Shown in pieces: positions 25,279 through 34,041 of a stretch of DNA of 41,658 nt; the first letter of the stretch is position 1, and each line of letters starts with the position of its first letter. The stretch covers positions 1 through 41,658 of the forward strand of contig DAIDDL010000037.1 in assembly GCA_027309085.1 (NCBI GenBank). The letters run 5' to 3'. The notes under the pieces are model-generated. The model ran no database searches, was not told the DNA's origin, and worked only from the letters and a program-made list of their open reading frames with translations. This DNA comes from Sulfobacillus sp. Lineage in GTDB: Bacteria > Bacillota > Sulfobacillia > Sulfobacillales > Sulfobacillaceae. A program made the position numbers and the translations under genes.

Positions 25279-26019
25279 ATGAAGATGAGTCGTGTTGTGG
25301 CAATAACCGGTGGCAACCGGGGCATTGGACAGACGCTGGTGAATAAGTTTAGCGCACAGGGAGACAAAGTCGCAGTGCTAGATGCAGCACCGACTCCAGA
25401 TGATGAAACAGAAGAAATTTTGAAGGATAGCGGGGGCCGCTATTTTCCCTGCGATATCCGTGACCGTCTTCAAGTGAACGTCGCAGTGAGCGACATGGAA
25501 AGAGAGATGGGGCCTGTCGATGTGCTCATCAACAACGTCGGGATCCTGCGGGTCAACGATTTTATCAACATAACCGAAGATGAATGGGACCTAATGTTTG
25601 ATGTCAATGTCAAAGGCCTTCTTTTCGTTACTCAGCCTGTGGCCCGTTCAATGATCGCCCGGCAGCAGGGTACCATTGTGAACATCGCATCCATGGCCGG
25701 AAAAATCGGTATGGTTGGACAGGGGGCATACGGCGCTACCAAGGCTGCGGTAATCCAGTTGACTAAAGTGCTGGCCCTGGAATTGGGTCCCCACAACATT
25801 CGGGTCAACAGCGTATGCCCGGGCATCTTCTTTACCGAGGCGGGAATGCCAAATCTCCCCTCCCTCGGCGCCCGCAGAGAATGGAAGGACAAATCAGCTC
25901 TCCGGCGCCTAGGCACCCCAGATGAAGTGGCTAGTGTTGTGGCCTTTTTAGCATCACCTGCCGCCGAATACATGACGGGCCAGGCCCTGAATGTGACGGG
26001 TGGCATGGTCATGGACTAG
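25279..26019 (+). CDS. Short-chain dehydrogenase/reductase
   Basis: 246 residues of the classical SDR type. The coenzyme motif is TGGNRGIGQ, NNVGI is the structural Asn motif, and the catalytic tetrad shows Ser in NIASMAGKIG, Tyr151 and Lys155 in YGATK. The tail TGQALNVTGGMVMD is typical of sugar-alcohol and 3-oxoacyl reductase-like members. Asp in VAVLDAAP after the second beta strand favours NAD over NADP. The substrate cannot be assigned. The ATG at 25279 has AAAGGGGG before it; the earlier frame start is ignored. It stands alone between pgk and a gene-poor gap, and a terminator overlaps its stop. Confidence 0.88.
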   Translation: MKMSRVVAITGGNRGIGQTLVNKFSAQGDKVAVLDAAPTPDDETEEILKDSGGRYFPCDIRDRLQVNVAVSDMEREMGPVDVLINNVGILRVNDFINITEDEWDLMFDVNVKGLLFVTQPVARSMIARQQGTIVNIASMAGKIGMVGQGAYGATKAAVIQLTKVLALELGPHNIRVNSVCPGIFFTEAGMPNLPSLGARREWKDKSALRRLGTPDEVASVVAFLASPAAEYMTGQALNVTGGMVMD

Positions 26020-26040
26020 GTGCCGCCAGGCACCCGGCTT
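26019..26040 (+). terminator. Terminator after the SDR gene
   Basis: GGTGCC-gcca-GGCACC (26019-26034), a 6-bp GC-rich hairpin starting at the last base of the stop codon, followed by CGGCTTTTGA. The short T-tract makes a compact intrinsic terminator. Confidence 0.6.
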
Positions 26041-26872
26041 TTGATATTATCGGCTCTTCCTCAGTTGCCGCCATGAGGCTAGGATTCTCCCGCACGCTCA
26101 CATCAGGCGGGTTCGGCGAACGGCGCTGATAAACTTTCCCGTGTTCTCCGGATGCTCTAGTTCTTTTTGCCCCACACGTCATGAACCGCGGCGAGGGCTT
26201 GCATTCCTGTTCGGGGTTTGAGTAGATGTCGAGTAGCCCGCAGGCACGCTGTGGTTTTAGGTGGGCTGCCGGGCTGTTGCCTGCCCGGTTGGCGGTACCA
26301 GCCTCCGTACATCATCTTGCTCGGTCTGCTGCGGGTGCCTGGCAGACCGGAGGAATTTCACCTCCAGACCCCCCCACAGAGTCCGGACTTGAGGGCTGAT
26401 CATTGTTCAGATGAGCTTCTCGACACGCGACTTGAGCGACTCCGTGCCGCCATCCAGCGGGTCACGCTAGCTCCCCTCTCTGCTGACCTTTCAAACGTTG
26501 CGGGGTATCGGTGATGCTGTACCGCCTTGCGAACCAAATAGCCGAACATTTCCCATTCCAAAGCGATCAGCCCACTCTAATATCTCAGATCGACGGGCCT
26601 CAATATTATGGGGAAGCACGCAATTAGTATGGACGCAAACAATAAAAAATAACGGATACCAGAACACACAGACTCGATTTGAAGCGAGTCGCTAGAGAGC
26701 TTTGGCGAACCGCACACCAGAGTACTTTCAAATTCATCTTGCCCAGATTCCAGGGGTCTACACAGGGGTCATGCCATCCATCACCTCCATCCGGTTGACA
26801 CGGTGGCCACAGGAGAGCAATAGAACATCAAAGACAGGCAAAGTCAATACTTAGCTTTTTGAAGAGGGGGTC
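26041..26872. other. Gene-poor stretch with possible decayed mobile DNA
   Basis: More than 800 bases with no open frame bearing family features; the frames at 26218-26514 and 26498-26695 look random. Segments around 26330-26410 have the feel of the non-coding part of a mobile element, but I cannot name it. The right part (26560-26700) turns AT-rich. A good -35 box occurs at 26795. Confidence 0.4.
26795..26823 (+). promoter_or_regulatory. Possible promoter for the LuxR-type gene
   Basis: Perfect TTGACA at 26795-26800, 17 bases, then CAATAG at 26818-26823. The -10 is poor. It is 50 bases before the GTG at 26873. Confidence 0.35.
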
Positions 26873-27619
26873 GTGCGTTTGCTGCCCCCTATTGAACGAT
26901 GCTCACACAGAAATTACTGGTGTGGGGCCGGCGGATTATTTGCCTGCGGTTTTGCACCACTGTGTTCTGCAGTGACGGAAGAGAGTGGGTGCTGTGTAGT
27001 CATGTGCAACAGGGGGCCTAGGAATATCCGGGTGGCCATCATTGATACGCGGGACGGTTACCGGACAGGGCTCCGTTGCCTCATTGCCGGTCATCCCGAT
27101 TTTGAGCTGGCGGCGGATGTGGCTATAATCAACAGCCGCCTGGCATTGGGAGCCCATTTTGATACATTGCGGGCCGCCAGCCTGAACGGGACGGCTCCCC
27201 ATCTCTTGCTGCTGGTCCCTGCGCACTCAGTTCCCCATGGGGACGCAAGTCCCGCATGCTGGTGCCTGAAGGAGTCGAGCGGCGCAGACGTGATCAGGGA
27301 GACAATCTGCCTGGCGGCTCAAGGAGGCGGGCCGGCCATCATGGCTGCGCCCGGAGCGGATCCTCTCTCGCCGTTGACTGACGAGGAGAGGATGGTCCTC
27401 GCACTTCTCGCGGATGGCCTGACCAACCGCGCTATTGCCGACCAATTGTGTTTGAGCGAGTCCAGCATAAAAAAGTATGTTCACCGAATTTTGCAGACAC
27501 TGGGATGTGCCCGTCGCGCACAGGCGGCGGCATTTTATATCCGGCACCAAACTCACTCGGAGATCCCTCATGGCTGTCGAATGCCGAGGGGACAGGAGGG
27601 GACGGCCGGATCCGACTAA
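26873..27619 (+). CDS. LuxR/NarL-type transcription factor with degenerate receiver domain
   Basis: The C-terminal half is a clear LuxR-type helix-turn-helix: LTDEERMVLALLADGLTNRAIADQLCLSESSIKKYVHRILQTLG. The preceding part starts like a NarL receiver (IRVAIIDTRDGYRTGLRCLIAG), but the strand that normally ends in the phosphorylated Asp reads PHLLLLVPAHS, and the middle is shortened. WCLKESSGADVIRETICLAAQGG resembles the last receiver helix with its Lys. It is thus probably not controlled by phosphorylation. The GTG at 26873 has a strong SD (GAAGAGGGGG) but adds 43 residues with six Cys before the fold; ATG 27002 is the alternative start. No sensor kinase gene is adjacent. The universal stress gene follows in the same direction. 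Confidence 0.72.
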   Translation: MRLLPPIERCSHRNYWCGAGGLFACGFAPLCSAVTEESGCCVVMCNRGPRNIRVAIIDTRDGYRTGLRCLIAGHPDFELAADVAIINSRLALGAHFDTLRAASLNGTAPHLLLLVPAHSVPHGDASPACWCLKESSGADVIRETICLAAQGGGPAIMAAPGADPLSPLTDEERMVLALLADGLTNRAIADQLCLSESSIKKYVHRILQTLGCARRAQAAAFYIRHQTHSEIPHGCRMPRGQEGTAGSD

Positions 27620-27725
27620 TATGGTCCTGTTTTCCGGCAAGTTGGGCCCATATGTCCCTGTCCCACTGCCCCCTGCGATCTGGTATGGTAAAGAGGTCAA
27701 CAATAGCCGGAGGAGATGAGCAAAA

Positions 27726-28148
27726 ATGCAGAACATCAAGACAATTCTATGGGCTACAGACGGCTCGGAAAGCGCACAGAAAGCCGGAGAAATGGTCAAA
27801 CAGCTGAAAGTGGGATTCCCTCAGGCCAAAGTGGTCGCGCTGTACGTTCAGGACCAAATGGTGTATCCTCCGGAGACTTTAGTTCCGGAAGATTCAACGG
27901 ACGCGCTGAATACGCAGAGTTTTGTAGAGCAGCAAGTCTATACCGTGTTTGAGCGGACTCCCGACGTAGAATTCATGGTTACGGAGGGACAGCCCTCAGC
28001 ACAGATCAATAAGATAGCCGAAAAGGTTCAGGCCGATCTGATTGTGATAGGGAGCCACGGGTACACTGCATGGGACCGTTTCGTTCTGGGCAGCGCCAGC
28101 CGCCATCTTCTCGATCACACGACGTACCCCGTCCTCGTGGTTCGCTAA
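27726..28148 (+). CDS. Universal stress protein, UspA family
   Basis: 140 residues, single Usp domain. It starts KTILWATDGSESAQKA with the Asp of the nucleotide site. The C-terminal ATP motif G-x2-G-x9-G-S is present as GSHGYTAWDRFVLGSASRHLL, so it is likely an ATP-binding member. HTTYPVLVVR is the usual last strand. GGAGGAG precedes the ATG at 27726. The upstream LuxR-type gene, 106 bases away, is a candidate regulator by position only. A strong hairpin ends the unit. Confidence 0.93.
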   Translation: MQNIKTILWATDGSESAQKAGEMVKQLKVGFPQAKVVALYVQDQMVYPPETLVPEDSTDALNTQSFVEQQVYTVFERTPDVEFMVTEGQPSAQINKIAEKVQADLIVIGSHGYTAWDRFVLGSASRHLLDHTTYPVLVVR

Positions 28149-28183
28149 CAGGGGCTGTGGGGAGGCCTTGTGGCTTACACACA

Positions 28184-28226
28184 AACTTTGAGGGCAGGGA
28201 TCGGCATGCGCCCAGCCCTCAAAGTT
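28184..28226. terminator. Terminator between usp and the acuI-like gene
   Basis: AACTTTGAGGGC and GCCCTCAAAGTT form a 12-bp stem, with GGG/CCC inside. It lies between converging genes. The AACTTT/AAAGTT ends give A- and T-rich flanks in both directions, suiting bidirectional use. Confidence 0.7.
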
Positions 28227-28248
28227 CTCATGGTTTTCACCCCAGCCG

Positions 28249-29238
28249 TCAGATGCGGACGATCACCCGGCCCAGCAATAGCCCTTGAAGAATTTCGCCG
28301 CTGGCTCGCGGGACTTCTTCGAGCGGAATTTCCCGCGCCAGGATTTCTTCCAGATGCCGGGGCTTCAGATCCGATCCCAACCTCTCCCACAAGCGGCACC
28401 GCTCATCAAATGGATAGGCTACCGAATCAATGCCCAGCAGGTTGACCCCTCTGAGAATGAAGGGGAAGACACTGGTATTCACCGCTCCACCTCCGGTCAG
28501 CCCGCATGCAGCCACGGACCCGCCGTACTGTGTCGTCTTGAGCACATAAGCCAGCGTCTCGCCGCCCACAGGGTCGATCGCTGCCGCCCAACGTTCAGCT
28601 TCCAGCGCTTTGGATGACGGTGGATTAACATCTTCACGGGGCAGGATGACGTCGGCTCCCAGTTTTTTTAGGTAATCATGGGCTGCTTCCTTACCCGTGC
28701 TGGCCACCACCTGATATCCGGCCCCCGCCAGAATGTCGACCGCCACACTGCCCACGCCGCCGCTGGCCCCTGTCACCAGCACCGGCCCCTGGCCGCGAGT
28801 CAATCCATTGTGCTCCAGCTTGACCACCGAGATCCCGGCAGTAAATCCCGCTGTGCCAATGATCATCGCCTCTCGCAAACTCAGTCCAGCAGGTTTCGGC
28901 ACAACCCAGGCGGCAGGGAGCCGCGCATATTCGCTGAACCCTCCGAAATGGCGCACGCCCAGCCCGTAACTGGTCGCCAGCACCTGGTCCCCCTCATGGA
29001 ACCGCCTGTCTGATGACTGCCGCACGACCCCGGCAAGATCCACTCCCGGGACCATAGGGTAGTGGAACACCACCCGTCCATCCGGGGTCAAAGCCAGTCC
29101 ATCTTTAAAATTTATCGAGGAATAGTGCACCCGAATGGTAACGTCTCCAGCAGGCAGGTCATCCAAAGCCATTTCTTGCAACTGCATTCTAAACTCCGGG
29201 TCCTTGCTAACCACCCATGCTCGGAATCCTTCAGTCAC
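28249..29238 (-). CDS. acuI: Acryloyl-CoA reductase-like zinc-free MDR oxidoreductase (AcuI/YhdH family)
   Basis: 329 residues of the YhdH/AcuI branch of medium-chain dehydrogenases. These reduce acryloyl-CoA to propanoyl-CoA with NADPH. Family blocks: VHYSSINFKDGLAL, PMVPGVDLAGVV, GDQVLATSYGLGVRHFGGFSEYARL, GTAGFTAGISV, VLVTGASGGVGSVA and DPVGGETLAYVL. No structural or catalytic zinc Cys set is seen, as expected. The start is GTG 29238 with AAAGAGGGA before it. It lies 77 bases downstream of an acyl-CoA ligase on the same strand, which suggests shared use in metabolism of a C3 acid such as acrylate, 3-hydroxypropionate or propionate. Confidence 0.88.
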   Translation of the reverse strand: MTEGFRAWVVSKDPEFRMQLQEMALDDLPAGDVTIRVHYSSINFKDGLALTPDGRVVFHYPMVPGVDLAGVVRQSSDRRFHEGDQVLATSYGLGVRHFGGFSEYARLPAAWVVPKPAGLSLREAMIIGTAGFTAGISVVKLEHNGLTRGQGPVLVTGASGGVGSVAVDILAGAGYQVVASTGKEAAHDYLKKLGADVILPREDVNPPSSKALEAERWAAAIDPVGGETLAYVLKTTQYGGSVAACGLTGGGAVNTSVFPFILRGVNLLGIDSVAYPFDERCRLWERLGSDLKPRHLEEILAREIPLEEVPRASGEILQGLLLGRVIVRI

Positions 29239-29315
29239 TGGCCAGTCCCTCTTTCCTATTCCCGATTATCCCGCACGTTCAGGCATGCTCATTCCTGAAT
29301 AGCTTGACGCCGCAG

Positions 29316-30920
29316 TCAGGTCCCGCCGGTGCGTTCACGCAGCACGTTGCGCCGGACCTTGCCGGACGCGGTCAGCGGCAGAGCATCGACAAATTCTACT
29401 TCCCTGGGATACTCATGGTAAGCCAACCGTGTTTTCACCCATTCCTGCAGTTCCCCCCTGAGGGTGTTGCCGGCCCGCGCGGGATCACGCAGCACCACGT
29501 AGGCTTTCACAATTTCTCCGCGCACAGGGTCCTCCTTGCCAATCACAGCCGCCATCAGCACGTCTGGGTGCTTGAGAAGCGAGTCCTCAATTTCACCAGG
29601 GCCGATGCGGTAGCCGCCCGAAGAAATCAGATCATCCGCCCGCGAAACAAAGAAGATCCGGCCCGACTCGTCCTGATATCCGAGATCCCCCGTCATCAGC
29701 CAGTCGTGGTGGAACTTTTCCGCCGTAGCCGTCGGATTTTTCCAATATCCGAGAAACATCACCGGATCGGGCCGTTTGACGGCAATCGTGCCAATGTCCC
29801 CAGAGGGCAGCGGGTCGCCCTGGTCTGTGACAATGGCCACCGTGTGCCCAAACACGGCGACCCCTGCGGACCCCGGAGTATTTTGGCCTAGCGCCGCACA
29901 ATTGGATAACACCATGTTGCACTCGGTCTGGCCATAGAATTCATTGATAGTCAGCCCGAAAGTCGAGCGCCCCCAGTCCAGTGTTTCTTCGCCCAGGCTC
30001 TCACCTCCGCTAGCCACGCTGCGCAGGTGCAGATCATAGCGGTCCTGGGGGTCCGGAACACGGCGCATAATCTTAAGCGCCGTCGGCGGCAAAAACGTGT
30101 TGCGGACAGCTTCACGGGCCAGTAGGTTAAAAGCTTCCTCCGGGTCGAATTTATCCATCCGGTGGGCCAACACCGGCACACCCCAGTAGAGCGCAGGGAA
30201 GAGCACGTCGTAGAGGCCGCCAATCCACGCCCAGTCGGCTGGCGTCCAGATGCGGTCACCAGGCTGCGGCAGGAGGTTGTGAGACAGGCTGACCCCCGGC
30301 AAGTGGCCCAGCAGGACACGGTGCGCGTGGAGGGCTCCTTTCGGGGCCCCTGTAGTGCCGGAGGTGTAGATGATTACGGCGGGATCCTCACTGGAGGTGT
30401 CATGGAAGGAGGAGGCGCTATTCGCTGACAGAAGACATGCGTCAAAGGACGCCAGCCCCGGACGGACAGGGGCCCCCGTCACCAGCACTGACTGCAGGGA
30501 CGGTATGGAGGGAAGCTGGGCAACAAGGTCAGCCACCATGTCCTGATGCCCCCCGTCAGTAACGATCACCTTGGCTTCACAGTCGTTGACGCGATACAGC
30601 AGCGCGTCGGGTCCAAAAAGAGAGAACAAGGGGACGGCAATTGCTCCCATCCTGTAGGCCGCTAGGTGTGAGACGGCTAGTTCCCAGCTCTGGCTGAGAA
30701 GAATCGCCACACGGTCTCCTGGTGAGATTCCCCGGGCCCTGAACACATTGGCCAGTCGCGCCGAGAGGTCATCCAGAGCGCCGTAAGTGACAGGGGGCGC
30801 GTCGGCTGAGACCACAGCCACCTGGTCCCGCGGGTGAGCAAGACAGGCCTGCGCGATATTGAAACGCGGTGGAATGTCCCAGCGAAACTGATCATAGGCT
30901 TGCTGATATGCTGCTTCCAT
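29316..30920 (-). CDS. AMP-forming acyl-CoA synthetase (acetyl/propionyl or medium-chain type)
   Basis: 534 residues, ANL superfamily. It activates a carboxylic acid with ATP and CoA. The P-loop is YTSGTTGAPKG (185-195); then PADWAWIGGLYDVLFPALYWG, INEFYGQTECN, the hinge WLMTGDLGYQDESGRIFFVSRADDLI, SGGYRIGPGEIE and the C-terminal catalytic Lys521 in TASGKVRRN. The WTPADWAW block is shared with acetyl-CoA/MACS-type synthetases, so a short-chain acid is likely. An SD-like AGAGGGGC precedes the ATG. It is followed by the acuI-like gene. Confidence 0.9.
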   Translation of the reverse strand: MEAAYQQAYDQFRWDIPPRFNIAQACLAHPRDQVAVVSADAPPVTYGALDDLSARLANVFRARGISPGDRVAILLSQSWELAVSHLAAYRMGAIAVPLFSLFGPDALLYRVNDCEAKVIVTDGGHQDMVADLVAQLPSIPSLQSVLVTGAPVRPGLASFDACLLSANSASSFHDTSSEDPAVIIYTSGTTGAPKGALHAHRVLLGHLPGVSLSHNLLPQPGDRIWTPADWAWIGGLYDVLFPALYWGVPVLAHRMDKFDPEEAFNLLAREAVRNTFLPPTALKIMRRVPDPQDRYDLHLRSVASGGESLGEETLDWGRSTFGLTINEFYGQTECNMVLSNCAALGQNTPGSAGVAVFGHTVAIVTDQGDPLPSGDIGTIAVKRPDPVMFLGYWKNPTATAEKFHHDWLMTGDLGYQDESGRIFFVSRADDLISSGGYRIGPGEIEDSLLKHPDVLMAAVIGKEDPVRGEIVKAYVVLRDPARAGNTLRGELQEWVKTRLAYHEYPREVEFVDALPLTASGKVRRNVLRERTGGT

Positions 30921-31029
30921 CTGCTGCCCCTCTTCCGTATCCCGCAGACCATCATGATGCGGCTGCTTTCAGTATACAAAATCTCCCGACGAATCCGGTA
31001 TTTTCTTCACGGCCTATTTTGGTTCACCT

Positions 31030-31061
31030 GGGGTCTGTGCTGGCAGACCAGCACAGACCCC
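31030..31061 (-). terminator. Terminator after the minus-strand MFS gene
   Basis: GGGGTCTGTGCTG and CAGCACAGACCCC form a perfect 13-bp stem with a 6-base loop, 24 bases past the stop of the gene at 31085 in its reading direction. The sequence after it, CAGGTGAACC, has no T-run. Confidence 0.65.
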
Positions 31062-31084
31062 GGCAAACAGCCCCACCTTGCCCG

Positions 31085-32263
31085 TCAAACCGCCGTGCTT
31101 TGCCGGGCAAAATTGCGGTAGGACCACCATATGACAATGGGCCAAATGACCCATCCGCCCAAAATCCAGCGGATATCGACCAGAGGGAACCGCGGAAATA
31201 CCGCCAGCACTCCCAAAAGCAGCGCGAGACCCATCAGACGTCCGGTATTGATCCAGACTTCCTTAATACCGGTCAACTGGATCCGGTCGCCTTCATGGCG
31301 GCTGTACTGATTGATATCGGCTAAGGCCGCAGATTCCAGCGCGACCTTGTATGGGGGATAGGCCACCCCCACCACAATCCCGAGGACAAAGATGGTCACC
31401 CCGGTCAACGGCTGTGCCGCAATCCCGACGGCCAGCGCAGAAACAACGGTGGCTAACCCCAGGCTCATCAGCCGCGCCGAAGACCAGCGTGTCAAGCCCC
31501 AAAACACCAGCCCTTCCAGTGCGGCTTGCGTGGCGACAAACAGACCTAGGACCAAAGTGCTGCGGGTCACAATATACAACAGGAGATTGGGGACAAAGAA
31601 ATACATTCCATCGCGCATGCCTAATGCCCAAAAGCTCCATAAGAGCCGCCGCCAGCCAGGAATGACAGGGGGCAGGGCGCGCTCGCTTGTGGGGGAAATT
31701 TTATCTGGAGGCTTCTTACCCCCAATGATAAGCCCTAAAGATCCCAGCAGACTGGCGAGGGCCAGCGCAAATACAATCCGGTAGCCGGAAATTCCCGGCA
31801 CGCTTGCAATGAGCCATCCGCTCAGGGGAGGGATCACCAGTCCCAGCACTGCCTCCAGTGTTCCGGTCCATGCGTTGTACCAGGCGGCCTGCCCGGTCTC
31901 GACCCACGAAGCCGCCAGAACAAACAGCGCCAGCCAATAAAAGCTGGCCGACAGACCTTCAAGCAAGGCCAGAGGAATATAGTAGTCACGCGCCTTAGTC
32001 TTGAGACCGAGCAGCAGTCCCAGATAGAGCACATTCATCACAATGCCCCATGCCATGAGACGGGGTGAACTCATGCGTCCCCGAATCTTTGAGGCCATGC
32101 CAAACGCCGCGATCATCACCGCAAACAGGACTGCATAGAAGGTAATGATGGCCGTGAGGCCTGTGCCAATGTCCCAGAACCACGCGCCAATGAAGCTCGA
32201 TGCCATATAAGATGCCAGGGTCCATCCCGTAGCAATAAGAAACAAACGTGTGACAGGTTTCAA
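31085..32263 (-). CDS. MFS-type membrane transporter
   Basis: About 392 residues with 11-12 hydrophobic segments; a major facilitator by general pattern (TM1-6, a basic central loop GGKKPPDKISPTSER, TM7-12). Typical motif A is poorly kept. It resembles the uncharacterised Bacillus YqgE-like MFS proteins. GIKEVWINTGRLMGL in TM10-11 is a recognisable block of that group. I chose the TTG at 32263 because GGAGG lies five bases upstream; the frame is open to 32299. Substrate unknown. It stands alone between the acyl-CoA ligase and the DUF1634 gene, all on the minus strand. Confidence 0.75.
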   Translation of the reverse strand: MKPVTRLFLIATGWTLASYMASSFIGAWFWDIGTGLTAIITFYAVLFAVMIAAFGMASKIRGRMSSPRLMAWGIVMNVLYLGLLLGLKTKARDYYIPLALLEGLSASFYWLALFVLAASWVETGQAAWYNAWTGTLEAVLGLVIPPLSGWLIASVPGISGYRIVFALALASLLGSLGLIIGGKKPPDKISPTSERALPPVIPGWRRLLWSFWALGMRDGMYFFVPNLLLYIVTRSTLVLGLFVATQAALEGLVFWGLTRWSSARLMSLGLATVVSALAVGIAAQPLTGVTIFVLGIVVGVAYPPYKVALESAALADINQYSRHEGDRIQLTGIKEVWINTGRLMGLALLLGVLAVFPRFPLVDIRWILGGWVIWPIVIWWSYRNFARQSTAV

Positions 32264-32486
32264 TGCTACCTCCATCATCCGGGTTCTTGTGGCCGTCACC
32301 CATTATCATCGCACAAGCCCGGGGTTCACACTATCCCGCTCGGCCTTATTTGGCTGTCCGTGAGAGACACATCGGCAACGAGCGCAGGATAAGTAGAGAG
32401 GGCACGTCAGAACACGGCTGCCACACGCCTTGTCCGGCCAGGACGACAATGCCGCAGGTCCTGCAAGCCGTTCAGGGGCCCACCTG

Positions 32487-32876
32487 CTACGATCGGCCAA
32501 GAAAGAAGCTGGCAATCAGCACGGCCAGGACATAGCTGGTCGTCACCGTGAGGGCGCGGTCCTTTTCCTTCATATAGCCCCACAGCCCCATCGCCACCCG
32601 GGCCACTGGCGTAAGGATTAGAATCCCGGTGATGATTACGAGGTTGCGGTGGGACACGCCATGCTCGCTGTTGACGGCGAAACGTGTGAGCGCCACAGGA
32701 CCGATGGGAGGGATGGCGGGGCTCTGGCTGATGAATAGTGCGAGACCCGCCACCAGGACTAAACTGCTCACAATAACGCCCGCCCGCAGTACGCGGCTGA
32801 TGAGGGGAATCATTTCATCCGAATACCGGGGCGGGGACCCGGACCCCGTGGGTGGAGCAGTCGGAGTCTTCTTCAC
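32487..32876 (-). CDS. DUF1634 domain membrane protein
   Basis: 129 residues with three likely membrane segments (VLRAGVIVSSLVLVAGLALF, LVIITGILILTPVARVAMG, VTTSYVLAVLIASFFLG). DUF1634 proteins are regularly encoded next to TSUP (TauE/SafE) exporters, and the upstream gene here is one, so a role as a small accessory subunit is inferred. The start is GTG 32876, set by AGGAGG eight bases before it. The frame stays open far upstream and joins the first half of the broken TSUP gene, which would give a single 434-codon frame; that is discussed in the findings. Confidence 0.85.
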   Translation of the reverse strand: MKKTPTAPPTGSGSPPRYSDEMIPLISRVLRAGVIVSSLVLVAGLALFISQSPAIPPIGPVALTRFAVNSEHGVSHRNLVIITGILILTPVARVAMGLWGYMKEKDRALTVTTSYVLAVLIASFFLGRS

Positions 32877-32896
32877 TTTGCACCTCCTGTTGAATG

Positions 32897-33791
32897 TCAT
32901 AGCGCTTTCAAGAACATTTCCACCGCCACAATGGAGAGCACGGGAAAGAAGATGTACCGGAGCGTCCTGTTCTTTAGGCGCTCCATGATCTTCGTGCCGA
33001 TCACTGCGCCCAACAGAACGCCCAGGGCCGTCGGCCCCGCGAGCAGGGGACGGATATCGCCGCGGGCGAAGTATACCCCGGCGCTGGCGGCCGCGGTCAC
33101 GCCAATCATGAAATTGCTGGTGGCCGTAGAGACTTTCATGGGGAGTTTCATGACCACGTCGAGCACCATCACTTTGAGAAGGCCGCTGCCGATTCCCAAT
33201 AGGCCGGACACGATCCCTGCCACCCACATCAGAGCCAGTCCTCCATAAGGATTGCCGACCTTTCAGGAAATATCCCGCTTCAACACCGCATCGTGATAAT
33301 AGCTGGCAAGGCGCAGGCGGCGGGCTAGCGGGTGGCTGTTGCAGGTCCGGCAGCTCCTCAGACCGCTGCTGGATCAGCGCGTACGCCGAATAAGCCAGCA
33401 TCAGGGCGAATAGCCCGTACAAAATGCGCCTCGACAACACCCCGGCCAGGTAAGCTCCTATAACCGCCCCGGTTGTGGGAGCGATTTCCAGAAACATCCC
33501 CAGCCGTAAATTTGTCATGCCATCTTTCACATAGGCTACGGCCGCGCCGCTGCTGGTGGCAATGACCGAGATGAGCGAAGCACCTACAGCCAGCCGGAAC
33601 GGAATATGAAACAGCAAAGTGAAAATGGGGACAAGCAAAATGCCTCCGCCCAATCCCAGCATGGCGCCGATAACGCCTGCTATCACGGAGTTCCATTTGG
33701 TTGATGAGGGCCATGAGGTGTCCTTTCCAGCGGCAGCATCCGCCACTTTCTCAAATCTCCCACCAGCATAGGGGGACTCGGCAAGATTCAC
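32897..33791 (-). pseudogene. TSUP (TauE/SafE) family exporter, frameshifted and with an internal stop
   Basis: The first half (33791 to about 33340) shows VIAGVIGAMLGLGGGILLVPIF and ASLISVIATSSGAAVAYVKDG, the N-terminal repeat of sulphite/organosulphonate exporters. The second half (33229-32897) in another frame shows VAGIVSGLLGIGSGLLKVMVLDVVMKLP and the matching repeat ATSNFMIGVTAAASAG. Joining them needs a frame change near 33310-33335, then YYHDAVLKRDIS, a TGA at 33265-33263 and KVGNPYGGLAL. Two separate defects make a sequencing slip less likely. The true start is unclear: GTG 33791 lacks an SD, whereas ATG 33714 has GGAAAGGA but is out of frame with the rest, hinting at a third lesion. 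Confidence 0.8.
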
Positions 33792-34041
33792 TAGGGCCTA
33801 AAGGGCCGCAAAACAGGCGGGGCGGGGCACGGCTCCGCCTGCCCTGTCCTCACGGCCGACTTGGACAGGGCAAAAGCACCGCCATCGTTATTCCCTCCGG
33901 TTCTAAGGTCGGTCAACGCATCCTAGAGGGCGCGGTGACTGGTTATTGAGATGATTGTTGTCCCAAAAAGCCTGAAACTCTTGGCAATCCCTAATGGATC
34001 CGTGTACAATCAACAAGAAAAATGCGAAAGGACTGATATTT
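33792..34041. other. Divergent region between TSUP relic and MFS gene
   Basis: No gene. An inverted repeat GCCCTGTCC (33841-33849) with GGACAGGGC (33863-33871) is followed by AAAAGC. It could be a regulator site for the divergent pair or a leader hairpin. Confidence 0.4.

Noticed and set aside
26218-26514. Possible small protein in the gene-poor gap
   Set aside because: No SD, no motif, and a Pro/Arg/Leu-rich sequence typical of chance frames.
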